This document shows positions 40,805 through 49,921 of a DNA stretch of 64,000 nucleotides, one piece after another; the first letter of the stretch is position 1, and each line of letters begins with the position of its first letter. Under the pieces are notes generated by a model. That model worked only from the letters and a program-made list of their open reading frames with translations, searched no databases and was not told where the DNA came from. Position numbers and translations under genes: made by a program. This DNA comes from Mesorhizobium loti (GTDB taxonomy: Bacteria > Pseudomonadota > Alphaproteobacteria > Rhizobiales > Rhizobiaceae), in contig NZ_QGGH01000003.1 in NCBI RefSeq assembly GCF_003148495.1, forward strand, positions 186,001 through 250,000, given 5' to 3'.

Positions 40805-42067
40805 TCAGATCGCCTCGCCCTTCAACAGTCTTGGCGTGCCGGCGGACAACCCCGATGCCTGGCGGATGAAGAATTCCTTGAGGCGCGGCATGCGTTCGAC
40901 CAAGCCAAGGCCGATGTCGCGGACGGTGCGGAGCGGGCCGATGTCGTTGGAAAACAGCCGGTTCAGCACGTCCGTGGTGACGCCCATCTGCACCGTGTCG
41001 AAGCGGCGCCACTGCTGGTAGCGCTCAAGCACGTCGAGCGCGCCGATGTCCTGGCCGAGCCGGTCGGCCTCGACGATCACCTCGGCAAGCGCGGCGACAT
41101 CCTTGAAACCGAGATTGAGACCCTGGCCGGCGATCGGGTGGATGCCGTGGGCGGCATCGCCGGCGAGCGCAATGCGCGGTGCGACGAAAGCACGCGCGAT
41201 GGTCAGGCCGAGCGGCCAGGCGCGCGGCTTGTCAGCAACGCGGATCTCGCCAAGCTTCAGGCCAAAACGCTGTTCGAGTTCGTGTTCGAAGACGAGATCG
41301 TCACCGGCCACCAGCTTCTCGGCATCCTGCGAGCGCTCGACCCAGACGATCGACGAGCGGTTGGTGCCGTCCTCGCCGGGTTTGAGCGGCAGTGTGGCGA
41401 AGGGTCCCGCCGGCAGGAAATGCTCCTCGGCACGGCCATTGTGTGGGCGTTCATGTGCCACGGTGCAGACGATACCGGACTGGCCATACTCCCACTTCAC
41501 CGTCTTGATGCCGGCCATGTCGCGCAGCCTGGAGTTGACGCCGTCGGCGGCGACCAGCAGCCGGGCCTTCAGCGTCGCACCGTCGGCGAGGTGCACGGTG
41601 ATGCCGGCGCCGTTGGTCTCGAAACCCTGCACGGCGACGCCTTCGATGATGTCGATGCCGAGTTTTTCCGCATTGGCCCGCAAGGCGCCATTCAGCACCC
41701 TGTTGGCAACCATATGTGCAAACGGCTCTCCCGGCGCCACTTCGCCGTCGAAGGTCAGGAACACCGGACGCACCGGATCGGAGGTGCGCGAATCGGTGAT
41801 GATCATCTCGGTGATCGCCTGCGCCTGCGGCGCGATTTCGGCCCACACGCCAAGCTGGTCGAGCATGCGGCAGGCGGCGGCGGCAATGGCCGAAGCGCGG
41901 CCATCCCTTTGCCAGACGCCAGCGGGCGCGGCATCGACAAGAGCGATGGCGAGACCCGGGCGCGCCTGCTTCAGCGACACGGCTGCGGCCAAGCCGACAT
42001 AGCCGGCGCCGGCGACCAGAACATCGAGCCCGGATCTGGGTTTCGCGTCCGCCTTGCGTTCCATCAT
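40805..42067 (-). CDS. UbiH/COQ6 family hydroxylase
   Basis: This 420-residue FAD monooxygenase has the N-terminal VLVAGAGYVGLAAAVSL, a central NRVLNGALRANAEKLGI and the C-terminal AGDAAHGIHPIAGQGLN typical of UbiH/UbiF/COQ6 enzymes. They hydroxylate the ring during ubiquinone synthesis. The exact position it acts on cannot be told from sequence. The start at 42067 gives the normal family length; the frame stays open far upstream, across tesB, but that part is antisense. It diverges from tesB. Confidence 0.9.
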   Translation of the reverse strand: MMERKADAKPRSGLDVLVAGAGYVGLAAAVSLKQARPGLAIALVDAAPAGVWQRDGRASAIAAAACRMLDQLGVWAEIAPQAQAITEMIITDSRTSDPVRPVFLTFDGEVAPGEPFAHMVANRVLNGALRANAEKLGIDIIEGVAVQGFETNGAGITVHLADGATLKARLLVAADGVNSRLRDMAGIKTVKWEYGQSGIVCTVAHERPHNGRAEEHFLPAGPFATLPLKPGEDGTNRSSIVWVERSQDAEKLVAGDDLVFEHELEQRFGLKLGEIRVADKPRAWPLGLTIARAFVAPRIALAGDAAHGIHPIAGQGLNLGFKDVAALAEVIVEADRLGQDIGALDVLERYQQWRRFDTVQMGVTTDVLNRLFSNDIGPLRTVRDIGLGLVERMPRLKEFFIRQASGLSAGTPRLLKGEAI

Positions 42068-42163
42068 CTTCGCTCCTTGCGCGCCGGCCGGGTCTTGCGC
42101 CCTTGACTGCCTGTCCGTCCTGTCGGAAACCGCCATAACACTTCTGCTGCGAGGGCGCGAAAT

Positions 42164-43039
42164 ATGACGGCAGCCATGGACGAGCTTCTCGGCATTCTCG
42201 ACCTCGAGAAGCTGGAACACAATCTGTATCGTGGTCGCAGCCCCCTGCTCGACTGGCAGCGCGTCTTCGGCGGCCAGACCATTGCCCAGGCGCTGGTGGC
42301 GGCGCAGCGAACCGTCGATCCCGATCGCCACGTGCATTCGCTGCACGGCTATTTCATGCGGCCCGGCGACACCAAGGTGCCGATCGTCTACGAGGTCGAC
42401 CGGATCCGCGATGGCGGCTCCTTCACCACGCGGCGCGTGGTGGCGATCCAGCACGGCCAGGCGATCTTTTCGCTGGAGGCCTCGTTCCAGCAGGACGAGG
42501 TCGGCCTCGAGCACCAGGTGCCGATGCCGCAGGACGTTCCGGGGCCGGACACATTGCTGTCGCAGCGCGAATTGCTGGGCAAGTTCGGCGAAGCGGTGCC
42601 CGAAGGCATCAAACGCTATTGGGAGCGTGACCGGCCGATCGAGATGAAGCCGGTGATGCTGAAGCATTACACGAGCCGCGAGAAGCTGGAGCCGAAGCAG
42701 AACATCTGGATCCGGACCACCGGTCCGGTGCCCGCGGATCGCGCCATCCAGGCGGCGGTGCTTGCCTATCTCTCCGACATGACGCTGCTCGACACCTCGA
42801 CCTTCGCGCATGGCCGCGCCATTTTCGATCGCGATATCCAGGCGGCGAGCCTCGACCACGCCATGTGGTTCCACCGCAGCCATGCGCTCGACGACTGGAT
42901 GCTCTACACGCAGGACAGCCCGTCGACGCAAGGGTCGCGCGGCTTTACGCGCGGGTCGCTGTTTGCCCGCGACGGCACGCTGATCGCCTCGGTTGCGCAG
43001 GAAGGGCTGATCCGGCTCAAGCGATCGCCTGCAGAGTAG
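42164..43039 (+). CDS. tesB: acyl-CoA thioesterase II
   Basis: This 291-residue enzyme is a double hotdog thioesterase. FGGQTIAQALVAAQRTV opens the first hotdog, and HSLHGYFMRPGDTKVPIVYEVDRIRDGGSFTTRRV follows. The catalytic Asp/Thr/Gln region is spread over the second half (ASLDHAMWFHR; MLYTQDSPS). It cleaves medium- and long-chain acyl-CoA. Length is as in Escherichia coli TesB. Confidence 0.94.
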   Translation: MTAAMDELLGILDLEKLEHNLYRGRSPLLDWQRVFGGQTIAQALVAAQRTVDPDRHVHSLHGYFMRPGDTKVPIVYEVDRIRDGGSFTTRRVVAIQHGQAIFSLEASFQQDEVGLEHQVPMPQDVPGPDTLLSQRELLGKFGEAVPEGIKRYWERDRPIEMKPVMLKHYTSREKLEPKQNIWIRTTGPVPADRAIQAAVLAYLSDMTLLDTSTFAHGRAIFDRDIQAASLDHAMWFHRSHALDDWMLYTQDSPSTQGSRGFTRGSLFARDGTLIASVAQEGLIRLKRSPAE

Positions 43040-43054
43040 GCATTTTGGAAAAAT

Positions 43055-43071
43055 TGCCTAATTTTTAAGCA
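43055..43071. promoter_or_regulatory. candidate NtrC-type enhancer dyad
   Basis: TGCCTAATTTTTAAGCA is a near-perfect dyad of the form TGC-N11-GCA. It lies about 90 bases before the sigma-54-like promoter of glnK, the usual distance for an enhancer-binding protein. NtrC is inferred from the target genes; the inner bases only partly match the NtrC consensus. Confidence 0.45.
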
Positions 43072-43158
43072 GATGCATCGCCGCAGCTGTGGGCAGGTTG
43101 CGTCGGGACGCTCCTCGATCTCTTTGTTTACAACGGGTTAACACCCTGCTTCGGCACT

Positions 43159-43174
43159 TGGCACGGAGCTTGAA
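43159..43174 (+). promoter_or_regulatory. sigma-54 (RpoN) promoter of glnK-amtB
   Basis: TGGCACGGAGCTTGAA fits the -24/-12 consensus TGGCAC-N5-TTGCA with one difference (A for C in TTGCA). It lies 83 bases before the glnK ATG. This promoter class with NtrC control is the rule for glnK-amtB in proteobacteria. Confidence 0.75.
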
Positions 43175-43250
43175 TCCTCGTGGGCACTCTCCGGCTCTTT
43201 GGGATCGGTGAAGGTGTGCAAACGCGGGGGACCGCAACAGCAAAGGGTGA

Positions 43251-43595
<345 letters not shown>

Positions 43596-43626
43596 GCGGC
43601 GATCACGTATTCCAATGGAGAGTTCA

Positions 43627-44982
43627 ATGAATATTCCTTCCACCTTGAAGACGACGGGACGAGCCGCCCTTTTGGGTTCGCTCGTTCTCGCAGCATTGGG
43701 CACGGTCGCCGCCTTCGCGCAGGAAGCGGCTCCTGCCGCAGCCGCGGCCGCGCCGGCTGCTGCCCCGACCCCGGTGCTCGACACCGGCAACACCGCCTGG
43801 ATGCTGACCTCGACGGCGCTCGTGCTGATGATGACCATTCCGGGCCTGGCGCTGTTCTACGGCGGCATGGTGCGCAAGAAGAACGTGCTCGCCACCATCA
43901 TGCAGAGCTTTGCCATCACCTGCCTGGTGACGGTGCTGTGGTTCATGTTCGGCTATTCGCTGGCCTTCTCCGACGGCGGCGGCGTGAACAGCTATATCGG
44001 CGGCACCTCGAAATTCTTCCATCACGGCATCACCACTGCCTCGCTGTGGCTGCCGGGCGTCGCGAACATTCCTGAATTCGTCTTCTCGATGTTCCAGATG
44101 ACCTTCGCCATCATTACCCCAGCGCTGATTGCCGGCGCCTTCGCCGAACGCTTCAAATTCTCTGCGCTGCTGATCTTCATGGCGCTGTGGCTGCTCGTCG
44201 TCTACGTGCCGATCGCGCATTGGGTCTGGGGTGGCGGCTTCCTCGGCACGGCTGGCGTGCTCGACTTTGCCGGCGGCACGGTCGTCCACATCAACGCCGG
44301 TGTCGCCGGTCTCGTCTGCGCGCTGGTTCTCGGCAAGCGCGAAGGCTATGGCACCACCAACATGGCGCCGCACAACCTGGTCTATTCGGTGATCGGTGCT
44401 TCGCTGCTGTGGGTCGGCTGGTTCGGCTTCAACGCCGGTTCGGAACTCGCAGCCGACGGCCTTGCCGGCGCTGCCATGCTCAACACCCAGGTTGCCACCG
44501 CCGCCGCGGCTCTGGCCTGGATGTTCGCTGAATGGATTGTCGCAAAGAAGCCTTCGGTGCTCGGCATCATCTCGGGTGCCGTTGCCGGCCTCGTCGCGGT
44601 GACGCCTGCTTCCGGCTTCGTCAACCCGACCGGCGCCTTTATCGTCGGCATCGTTGCCGGCGTGCTCTGCTACCTCTCGGCGGTCAAGGTCAAGCACATG
44701 TTCGGCTATGACGACTCGCTCGATGCGTTCGGCGTGCACGGCGTCGGCGGTGTGATCGGCGCTCTGCTCACCGGCGTGCTCGCCGACCCGGCGATCAACA
44801 GCCTCGGTGCGGGCGCTTCGCTCGGCAAGCAGATCTACGGCGTTGCCGTCACCATCGTGTGGACGGCGATTGCCACCTTCGTGATCCTCTACATCGTCAA
44901 GGCGCTGGTCGGCCTGCGTCCGACGACCCAGGAAGAGGTCGAAGGCCTCGACATCTCCCAGCATGGCGAAGTGGTGCCGTAA
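43627..44982 (+). CDS. amtB: ammonium transporter AmtB
   Basis: This 451-residue protein has an N-terminal signal peptide (ending near VAAFA), an Ala/Pro spacer and about eleven membrane helices. The twin pore histidines lie in VPIAHWVWGGGFLG and FGVHGVGGVIGALLTG. The signature DFAGGTVVHINAGVAGLV is complete. It imports ammonium under nitrogen limitation and is gated by GlnK. GGAGAG precedes the ATG at 43627. Confidence 0.96.
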   Translation: MNIPSTLKTTGRAALLGSLVLAALGTVAAFAQEAAPAAAAAAPAAAPTPVLDTGNTAWMLTSTALVLMMTIPGLALFYGGMVRKKNVLATIMQSFAITCLVTVLWFMFGYSLAFSDGGGVNSYIGGTSKFFHHGITTASLWLPGVANIPEFVFSMFQMTFAIITPALIAGAFAERFKFSALLIFMALWLLVVYVPIAHWVWGGGFLGTAGVLDFAGGTVVHINAGVAGLVCALVLGKREGYGTTNMAPHNLVYSVIGASLLWVGWFGFNAGSELAADGLAGAAMLNTQVATAAAALAWMFAEWIVAKKPSVLGIISGAVAGLVAVTPASGFVNPTGAFIVGIVAGVLCYLSAVKVKHMFGYDDSLDAFGVHGVGGVIGALLTGVLADPAINSLGAGASLGKQIYGVAVTIVWTAIATFVILYIVKALVGLRPTTQEEVEGLDISQHGEVVP

Positions 44983-44997
44983 GGCCAACTTAGCCAC

Positions 44998-45033
44998 GGG
45001 GCCGGCGGAACCCTCCTCCCGCCGGCCCCCTGT
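44998..45033 (+). terminator. terminator of glnK-amtB
   Basis: GGGGCCGGCGG and CCGCCGGCCCC form an 11-bp stem with a loop of about 10 bases, followed by TGTCTT. It lies 16 bases after the amtB stop. Confidence 0.75.
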
Positions 45034-45041
45034 CTTCCGAC

Positions 45042-45085
45042 GCAATTCCGGACGGAAAACCGCTACACACTTTTCCTGGAATTGC
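45042..45085. repeat. dispersed hairpin element, copy D
   Basis: Perfect 8-bp arms GCAATTCC and GGAATTGC flank a core GACGGAAAACCGCTACACAC. The core is nearly that of copy B, while the arms are unrelated to those of B or A. It lies between two terminator-like hairpins in the amtB 3' region. Confidence 0.8.
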
Positions 45086-45128
45086 TTTAAAAATCCCGTC
45101 GTGACGCTCCCGAAAGGAGTTCACGCAT

Positions 45129-45161
45129 TGAGGCCCGGATCACGTCCGGGCCTCTTTTTTT
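45129..45161 (+). terminator. second terminator downstream of amtB
   Basis: GAGGCCCGGA-tcacg-TCCGGGCCTC followed by seven T residues is a strong rho-independent terminator. It would stop any transcript passing the first one and insulates the next small gene. Confidence 0.9.
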
Positions 45162-45310
45162 GGTACAATCGCCCTGCCAATGCCGGGATACGCGCAATCA
45201 CGTTCGTGTGATCAAGATTTTTGAGGAAACATCGACCGCTCTGGTTCCGAACTGTGGGGACGATCGTCGTTCTGACGCTCGTGCCAAACAACAGGGAAGG
45301 AAACCATCTC

Positions 45311-45586
45311 ATGAACCTCAAGAACATCTGCCTCGGAGCGCTCGCTCTTGCCATGGTCAGCGGCACGGCATTTGCCGGCGCTCTCGATGAACCGGACAAC
45401 ATGGCACCGTTCTTCACCGACGCCGGCATGAAAACCATGAAGCCCAAGGCCGACTTCAAGGCTGCCTGGGATTCGATGGCGAAGGACAAGCAGGACGCGA
45501 TGATGAAGGAATGCCAGGACGCGGCGATGAGCAAGCCGCATGCGGAGTTCTGCGCGAACCTGCAGGCGCTTGGCGGCGCCAACTGA
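45311..45586 (+). CDS. small secreted protein of unknown function
   Basis: This 91-residue precursor has a signal peptide ending in SGTAFA before GALDEP. The mature part of about 68 residues is helical, rich in Met, Lys and Asp, and has two cysteines (KECQDA and EFCANL) that could pair. GGGAAGGAAACC precedes the ATG at 45311. I recognise no family, though short proteins of this layout are common in rhizobia. Confidence 0.65.
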   Translation: MNLKNICLGALALAMVSGTAFAGALDEPDNMAPFFTDAGMKTMKPKADFKAAWDSMAKDKQDAMMKECQDAAMSKPHAEFCANLQALGGAN

Positions 45587-45594
45587 TTTTGCCG

Positions 45595-45619
45595 CGATCG
45601 GACCGAGGCCCGATCTTTT
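45595..45619 (+). terminator. possible terminator after the small secreted gene
   Basis: GATCGG and CCGATC form a 6-bp stem with an 8-base loop and are followed by TTTT. It lies about 10 bases after the stop. The stem is short, so the call is moderate. Confidence 0.5.
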
Positions 45620-45680
45620 GTTGCCAAACGACCAATGGCGGGCTCGCGGGTCCGCCATTGTGTTTCGGCAAGCGGCAGCG

Positions 45681-46064
45681 CTATCCACCGGCGCCGTCGT
45701 CCATCATGGTGTTCGTCAGTGCCTCATAGGCGCTGCTGCATGTCCGGGACTGGGGGCAATTCCTGACAATCAGCACGGGCGCCACCGTCAGGACCGCGGC
45801 GATCAGAACCTGCAGGCCGAGGCCATGCGCTCCAAATCCCTTGCCGAAGAGACCCATGCACAGAAAATACAGGCCTTGTGCCAGGCAGGCCGTGGCGAGG
45901 ACGTGCAGGAGCGGGCCGGTCGCTCTGGCAAAGGGCGTCACGTGACCATCCGGGAAACCCACCATGCCGAGTTCGACAAACCAGTGCAGGGCGAGCAGGA
46001 GACTGAGCCCCGCCCAGGCCAGTGCTGCCACGCGAAGGAGGACGGATTGCATGCCTCTACCCAA
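45681..46064 (-). CDS. small integral membrane protein of unknown function
   Basis: This 127-residue protein has three hydrophobic segments (about residues 7-30, 50-75 and 83-100) and a polar tail with two cysteines (RNCPQSRTC). I recognise no family. The frame starts with TTG at 46064, with AGGGG 8 bases upstream; an ATG four codons later at 46052 is an alternative with poor spacing. It diverges from ftsK. Confidence 0.55.
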   Translation of the reverse strand: MGRGMQSVLLRVAALAWAGLSLLLALHWFVELGMVGFPDGHVTPFARATGPLLHVLATACLAQGLYFLCMGLFGKGFGAHGLGLQVLIAAVLTVAPVLIVRNCPQSRTCSSAYEALTNTMMDDGAGG

Positions 46065-46158
46065 ATCGGTGACCCCTGCGGCCCGCTCTCGGCTATCCCT
46101 CGAGCAGCAAGCTGCTCAACCGGCGGTAACGAGGTTTGATCATCTCAACCTCTTATAG

Positions 46159-46174
46159 TTAATGCGCCCTTAAC
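46159..46174. promoter_or_regulatory. candidate CtrA-binding site upstream of ftsK
   Basis: TTAATGCGCCCTTAAC matches TTAA-N7-TTAAC exactly. It lies 80-95 bases before the ftsK ATG, in the gap shared with the divergent membrane-protein gene. CtrA control of cell-division genes is established in alphaproteobacteria; control here is inferred from the match. Confidence 0.6.
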
Positions 46175-46253
46175 CTTCCCGCCGATAGTCTGACACCCGA
46201 ATCTGCCGAAGTGCGCCACGCACCCGGCGAGTCCATGACAGACGGGGAAGAGC

Positions 46254-48917
46254 ATGCGTTCAGGGGCTTCAGCACCGCTTGCGCTGGCCGATACGGGGCA
46301 CGGCATCCAGGCGTTCGCGCGGCGTCAGGTCGGGCGGCTGGTCGGTGCCGGGCTGTTCTTGGCTGTCGCCTTTGGCGTGGCCAGCCTTGCCACCTGGAAC
46401 GTAGCCGATCCGAGCTTCTCCCACGCGACAAACAACACCGTCACCAACGCCATGGGCTATGCCGGTGCGGTGTTCTCCGACCTGGCCATGCAGTTCTTCG
46501 GCCTCGCCGCCGTCGCGGCCCTGGTTCCGGCCGTCATCTGGGGCTTCCTGCTGTTTTCCGCGCGCGGCGTCGACAGGCTGCCCAAACGCGGGCTGTCCTG
46601 GTTCGGCTTTGCGCTGCTGGCCGCTGCAATGGCCGGCTGCGTTGTGCCGCCCAAGACCTGGCCGCTGCCCACCGGCCTCGGCGGCGTGTTCGGCGACATG
46701 GTGCTGAAGATCCCCAGCGTCGTCATCGGCGGCTATCCGACCGGGCTGATCGCCAGCATCATCGCCATCCTGCTGGCCGCACCCGCGCTGTGGCTGTTCG
46801 CCCTTGGCTCGGCGCTGATCGGACGCAAGAACGGCTTCGCCGTCATGGAGGACGAGCCTGCCGTCGATCCGCGCGAGGACGACCTCTTGTTCGACAATGA
46901 CGAGGACGAAGGCGACGAGGGCATCCTGGCGCTCGGGGCAATTACTCATTGGTGGCTCTCGTTCCGCGCGTGGATGCACCGCCGCGCCGTGCGCCGCAGG
47001 CAGGAGCGGGACGAGTACGAGCCGGAGATGGAGCAGCGCTCCACCGCCTGGCGCCGCGCCGCCGAACGGGTCGAATCGGCCGAGTTCGCCGAATCGCGGA
47101 TGAGCCAGGATGGCCGCGCCCGCGTCGAGCCCGAATTCTTCGCCGCCATGGTCAATGACCGCAGCGTCTCGCTCGACCCCGATGATGCCGACATCTTCGA
47201 CGCCGACGACGACATGGATTTCGAGCAGGACGAGCCCGCCATCCAGCGGCGCGCGGCGCCGACCGCCAAGGTCCAGCCGTTCCGTTCCGATGCCGCCACC
47301 CGCGTCGAGGCGCCGGCGCCGCGTCCGGCTCCAGGCGCCCGCGTGCAGCGCGAGGCGCAGACATCGCTGATCGGCTCGGAAAAGTTCGAAATGCCGTCGC
47401 TGCATTTCCTCTCTGAACCGAAGAACGTGGTGCGCGACGCCAGCCTGTCCAAGGACGCGCTGGAACAGAACGCGCGCCTGCTCGAAGGCGTTTTGGAGGA
47501 TTTTGGCGTCAAGGGCGAGATCATCGCCGTCCGTCCGGGTCCGGTGGTCACCCTCTACGAGCTTGAACCGGCGCCCGGCATCAAGTCGTCGCGGGTCATT
47601 GGCTTGTCCGACGACATCGCCCGCTCGATGAGCGCCATCGCCTGCCGTGTCGCCGTGGTGCCCGGCCGCAACGCCATAGGCATCGAGCTGCCGAACGCCA
47701 AGCGCGAGACCGTCTATCTCAGAGAGATCCTGGCCAGCCGCGACTTCGAGACGACGAAGGCCAAGCTGGCGCTGGCGCTGGGCAAGACCATCAACGGCGA
47801 GGCGGTCATCGTCGATATCGCCAAGATGCCGCACGTGCTGGTCGCCGGCACCACCGGCTCGGGCAAATCGGTTGCCATCAACACCATGATCCTGTCGCTG
47901 CTCTACCGGCTGACGCCGCAGGATTGCCGGCTGATCATGATCGATCCGAAGATGCTGGAACTCTCGGTCTATGACGGCATCCCGCATCTGCTCACGCCCG
48001 TTGTCACCGATCCGAAGAAGGCGGTGGTGGCGCTGAAATGGACCGTGCGCGAGATGGAGGACCGCTACCGCAAGATGTCCAAGGTCGGCGTGCGCAACAT
48101 CGACGGTTTCAATGCCCGCGTCAGCCAGGCTGACAAGAAGGGCGAAAAGATCTCGCGCACCGTGCAGACCGGCTTCGACCGCCAGACCGGCGAGGCGATC
48201 TACGAGACCGAGAACCTCGATCTCGAGCCGATGCCCTATATCGTCGTCATCATCGACGAGATGGCCGACCTGATGATGGTCGCCGGCAAGGACATCGAGG
48301 GTGCCGTGCAGCGCCTGGCGCAGATGGCGCGTGCCGCCGGCATCCATGTCATCATGGCGACGCAGCGCCCGTCGGTCGACGTCATCACCGGCACCATCAA
48401 GGCCAATTTCCCGACCCGCATCTCCTTCCAGGTGACGTCGAAGATCGACAGCCGCACCATTCTGGGCGAGCAGGGCGCCGAGCAGCTGCTCGGCATGGGC
48501 GACATGCTCTATATGGCGGGCGGCGGCCGTATCCAGCGCGTGCACGGCCCGTTCGTCGCCGATGAAGAGGTCGAGAGGATCGTCGCGCATCTGAAGCTGC
48601 AGGGCGTGCCAGAATATCTTGACGCCATCACCGAGGATGACGGCGAGGACGACGACGAGCCGTCAGGCAAGGGTGGTTCCGGTAGCGGTGGCGGCAACAG
48701 CAATTTCGAGGATTCCGACGATCCTTACGATCAGGCGGTTTCCGTGGTGCTGCGCGACGGCAAGGCCTCGACCAGCTATATCCAGCGCCGGCTGGGCATC
48801 GGCTACAACCGCGCCGCCTCGATCATAGAGAAGATGGAGAAGGAAGGGATCGTCGGCCCGGCCAACCACGCCGGCAAGCGCGAGATCCTGGTGCCGACCG
48901 AAGAGGACAAATTCTGA
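46254..48917 (+). CDS. ftsK: DNA translocase FtsK
   Basis: This 887-residue protein has about four membrane segments in residues 20-185, an acidic, Arg/Glu-rich linker to about 400, and a RecA-like motor. Walker A is [15 protein letters not shown] near residue 530-545 and Walker B is [12 protein letters not shown]. The C-terminal gamma winged helix has [23 protein letters not shown]. It moves DNA at the septum and activates XerCD recombination; xerC lies at 18665. A TTAA-N7-TTAAC box is upstream. Confidence 0.96.
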   Translation: MRSGASAPLALADTGHGIQAFARRQVGRLVGAGLFLAVAFGVASLATWNVADPSFSHATNNTVTNAMGYAGAVFSDLAMQFFGLAAVAALVPAVIWGFLLFSARGVDRLPKRGLSWFGFALLAAAMAGCVVPPKTWPLPTGLGGVFGDMVLKIPSVVIGGYPTGLIASIIAILLAAPALWLFALGSALIGRKNGFAVMEDEPAVDPREDDLLFDNDEDEGDEGILALGAITHWWLSFRAWMHRRAVRRRQERDEYEPEMEQRSTAWRRAAERVESAEFAESRMSQDGRARVEPEFFAAMVNDRSVSLDPDDADIFDADDDMDFEQDEPAIQRRAAPTAKVQPFRSDAATRVEAPAPRPAPGARVQREAQTSLIGSEKFEMPSLHFLSEPKNVVRDASLSKDALEQNARLLEGVLEDFGVKGEIIAVRPGPVVTLYELEPAPGIKSSRVIGLSDDIARSMSAIACRVAVVPGRNAIGIELPNAKRETVYLREILASRDFETTKAKLALALGKTINGEAVIVDIAKMPHVLVAGTTGSGKSVAINTMILSLLYRLTPQDCRLIMIDPKMLELSVYDGIPHLLTPVVTDPKKAVVALKWTVREMEDRYRKMSKVGVRNIDGFNARVSQADKKGEKISRTVQTGFDRQTGEAIYETENLDLEPMPYIVVIIDEMADLMMVAGKDIEGAVQRLAQMARAAGIHVIMATQRPSVDVITGTIKANFPTRISFQVTSKIDSRTILGEQGAEQLLGMGDMLYMAGGGRIQRVHGPFVADEEVERIVAHLKLQGVPEYLDAITEDDGEDDDEPSGKGGSGSGGGNSNFEDSDDPYDQAVSVVLRDGKASTSYIQRRLGIGYNRAASIIEKMEKEGIVGPANHAGKREILVPTEEDKF

Positions 48918-49054
48918 CCAGAAGGCCTGACCCTTGTGACATCCCGGTCTCGCAACCTTGAACCTTTCAAGACGTTGAAGCGACTGAGGGAGCCCTGACC
49001 CGCCAAACTTCAGCCTAACTGGGGGTCCAAGCACCAGAACAACTCAGGAATCAG

Positions 49055-49753
49055 ATGAGAGTGACCGACATGAAAAATGATCCTTCAGCGCTCAGCACGT
49101 TTGCTCCCTCCCGGCGTCAGTTGCTGGGCCTCGGCCTGGCGTTTGCAGGGGCGGCAGCCTTCAACGCGGTGCCCGGCTTCCAGGTGCTGGCTTCGGCGCA
49201 GGCGGCCGTGCCGGCCGCGGCACAGAAGATCGCCGACCATTTTTCCTCGGTGAAATCGATGAGCGGCGAATTCGTGCAGTTCGGCCCGAAGGGCGAGCAG
49301 ACCGGCGGCAAGTTCTTCCTCGAACGGCCGGGCAAGATCCGCTTCAACTATGACGGCTCTTCAAACTTCCGGGTGATTTCAGACGGCCAGTCGGTGGTCA
49401 TCCTGAACAAGAAGCTCAACACGTCCGATCTCTATCCGCTGTCGAAGACACCCTTGAAGCTGCTGCTCGACAACAGGATCGACCTCTCCGGCGACCGCGT
49501 CAAAAGCGTCAAGCAAGAGGATGACCTCACCACCATCCAGCTCGCCGACAAATCGGTGTTCGGCAATTCGAAGATCACGATGATGTTCGATCCTAAAACC
49601 TTTGATTTGCGACAGTGGACGATCACCGACGCGCAGGGCAAGGACACAACGGTGATGATCTTCAACACCAAGGAAGGCGTCAGCTTCGCCCCCGATACTT
49701 TCGCCATCGACTACACGGCGAATCGCGAGCTCAACACCAACAAGTCGCGCTAA
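49055..49753 (+). CDS. lolA: outer-membrane lipoprotein carrier LolA family
   Basis: This 232-residue protein contains the LolA domain: AAAQKIADHFSSVKSMSGEFVQF, then FFLERPGKIRFNYDGSSNFRVISDG and ITMMFDPKTFDLRQWTITDAQG. It would ferry lipoproteins from the inner to the outer membrane. The N-terminus has a twin-arginine pattern SRRQLLGLGLAFAGAAAF at about residues 19-36, so export may be by Tat rather than Sec. The ATG at 49055 follows AGGAATCAG; one at 49070 is possible. It follows ftsK by 137 bases. Confidence 0.9.
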   Translation: MRVTDMKNDPSALSTFAPSRRQLLGLGLAFAGAAAFNAVPGFQVLASAQAAVPAAAQKIADHFSSVKSMSGEFVQFGPKGEQTGGKFFLERPGKIRFNYDGSSNFRVISDGQSVVILNKKLNTSDLYPLSKTPLKLLLDNRIDLSGDRVKSVKQEDDLTTIQLADKSVFGNSKITMMFDPKTFDLRQWTITDAQGKDTTVMIFNTKEGVSFAPDTFAIDYTANRELNTNKSR

Positions 49754-49921
49754 CCCTGTCGTTATAGCTGTGGAAAGCACCGGGCCGCGCCTCGTCGGGC
49801 GTTGGCCGGCTTGTCTTTGCGGCTTGCGGCTGGCAGTTTCCCGGACTGACTCCGTCAAAAGGCGTCTTCCCCGTCAGGGCCCATCGGCTCTGGCCGGCCG
49901 CACGCTGTCCTGGATTGCCAA

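Noticed and set aside
42068..42931. Upstream extension of the UbiH-type hydroxylase to 708 residues
   Set aside because: The extra 288 residues lie antisense to tesB and have no known domain. The start at 42067 gives the normal family N-terminus and length.
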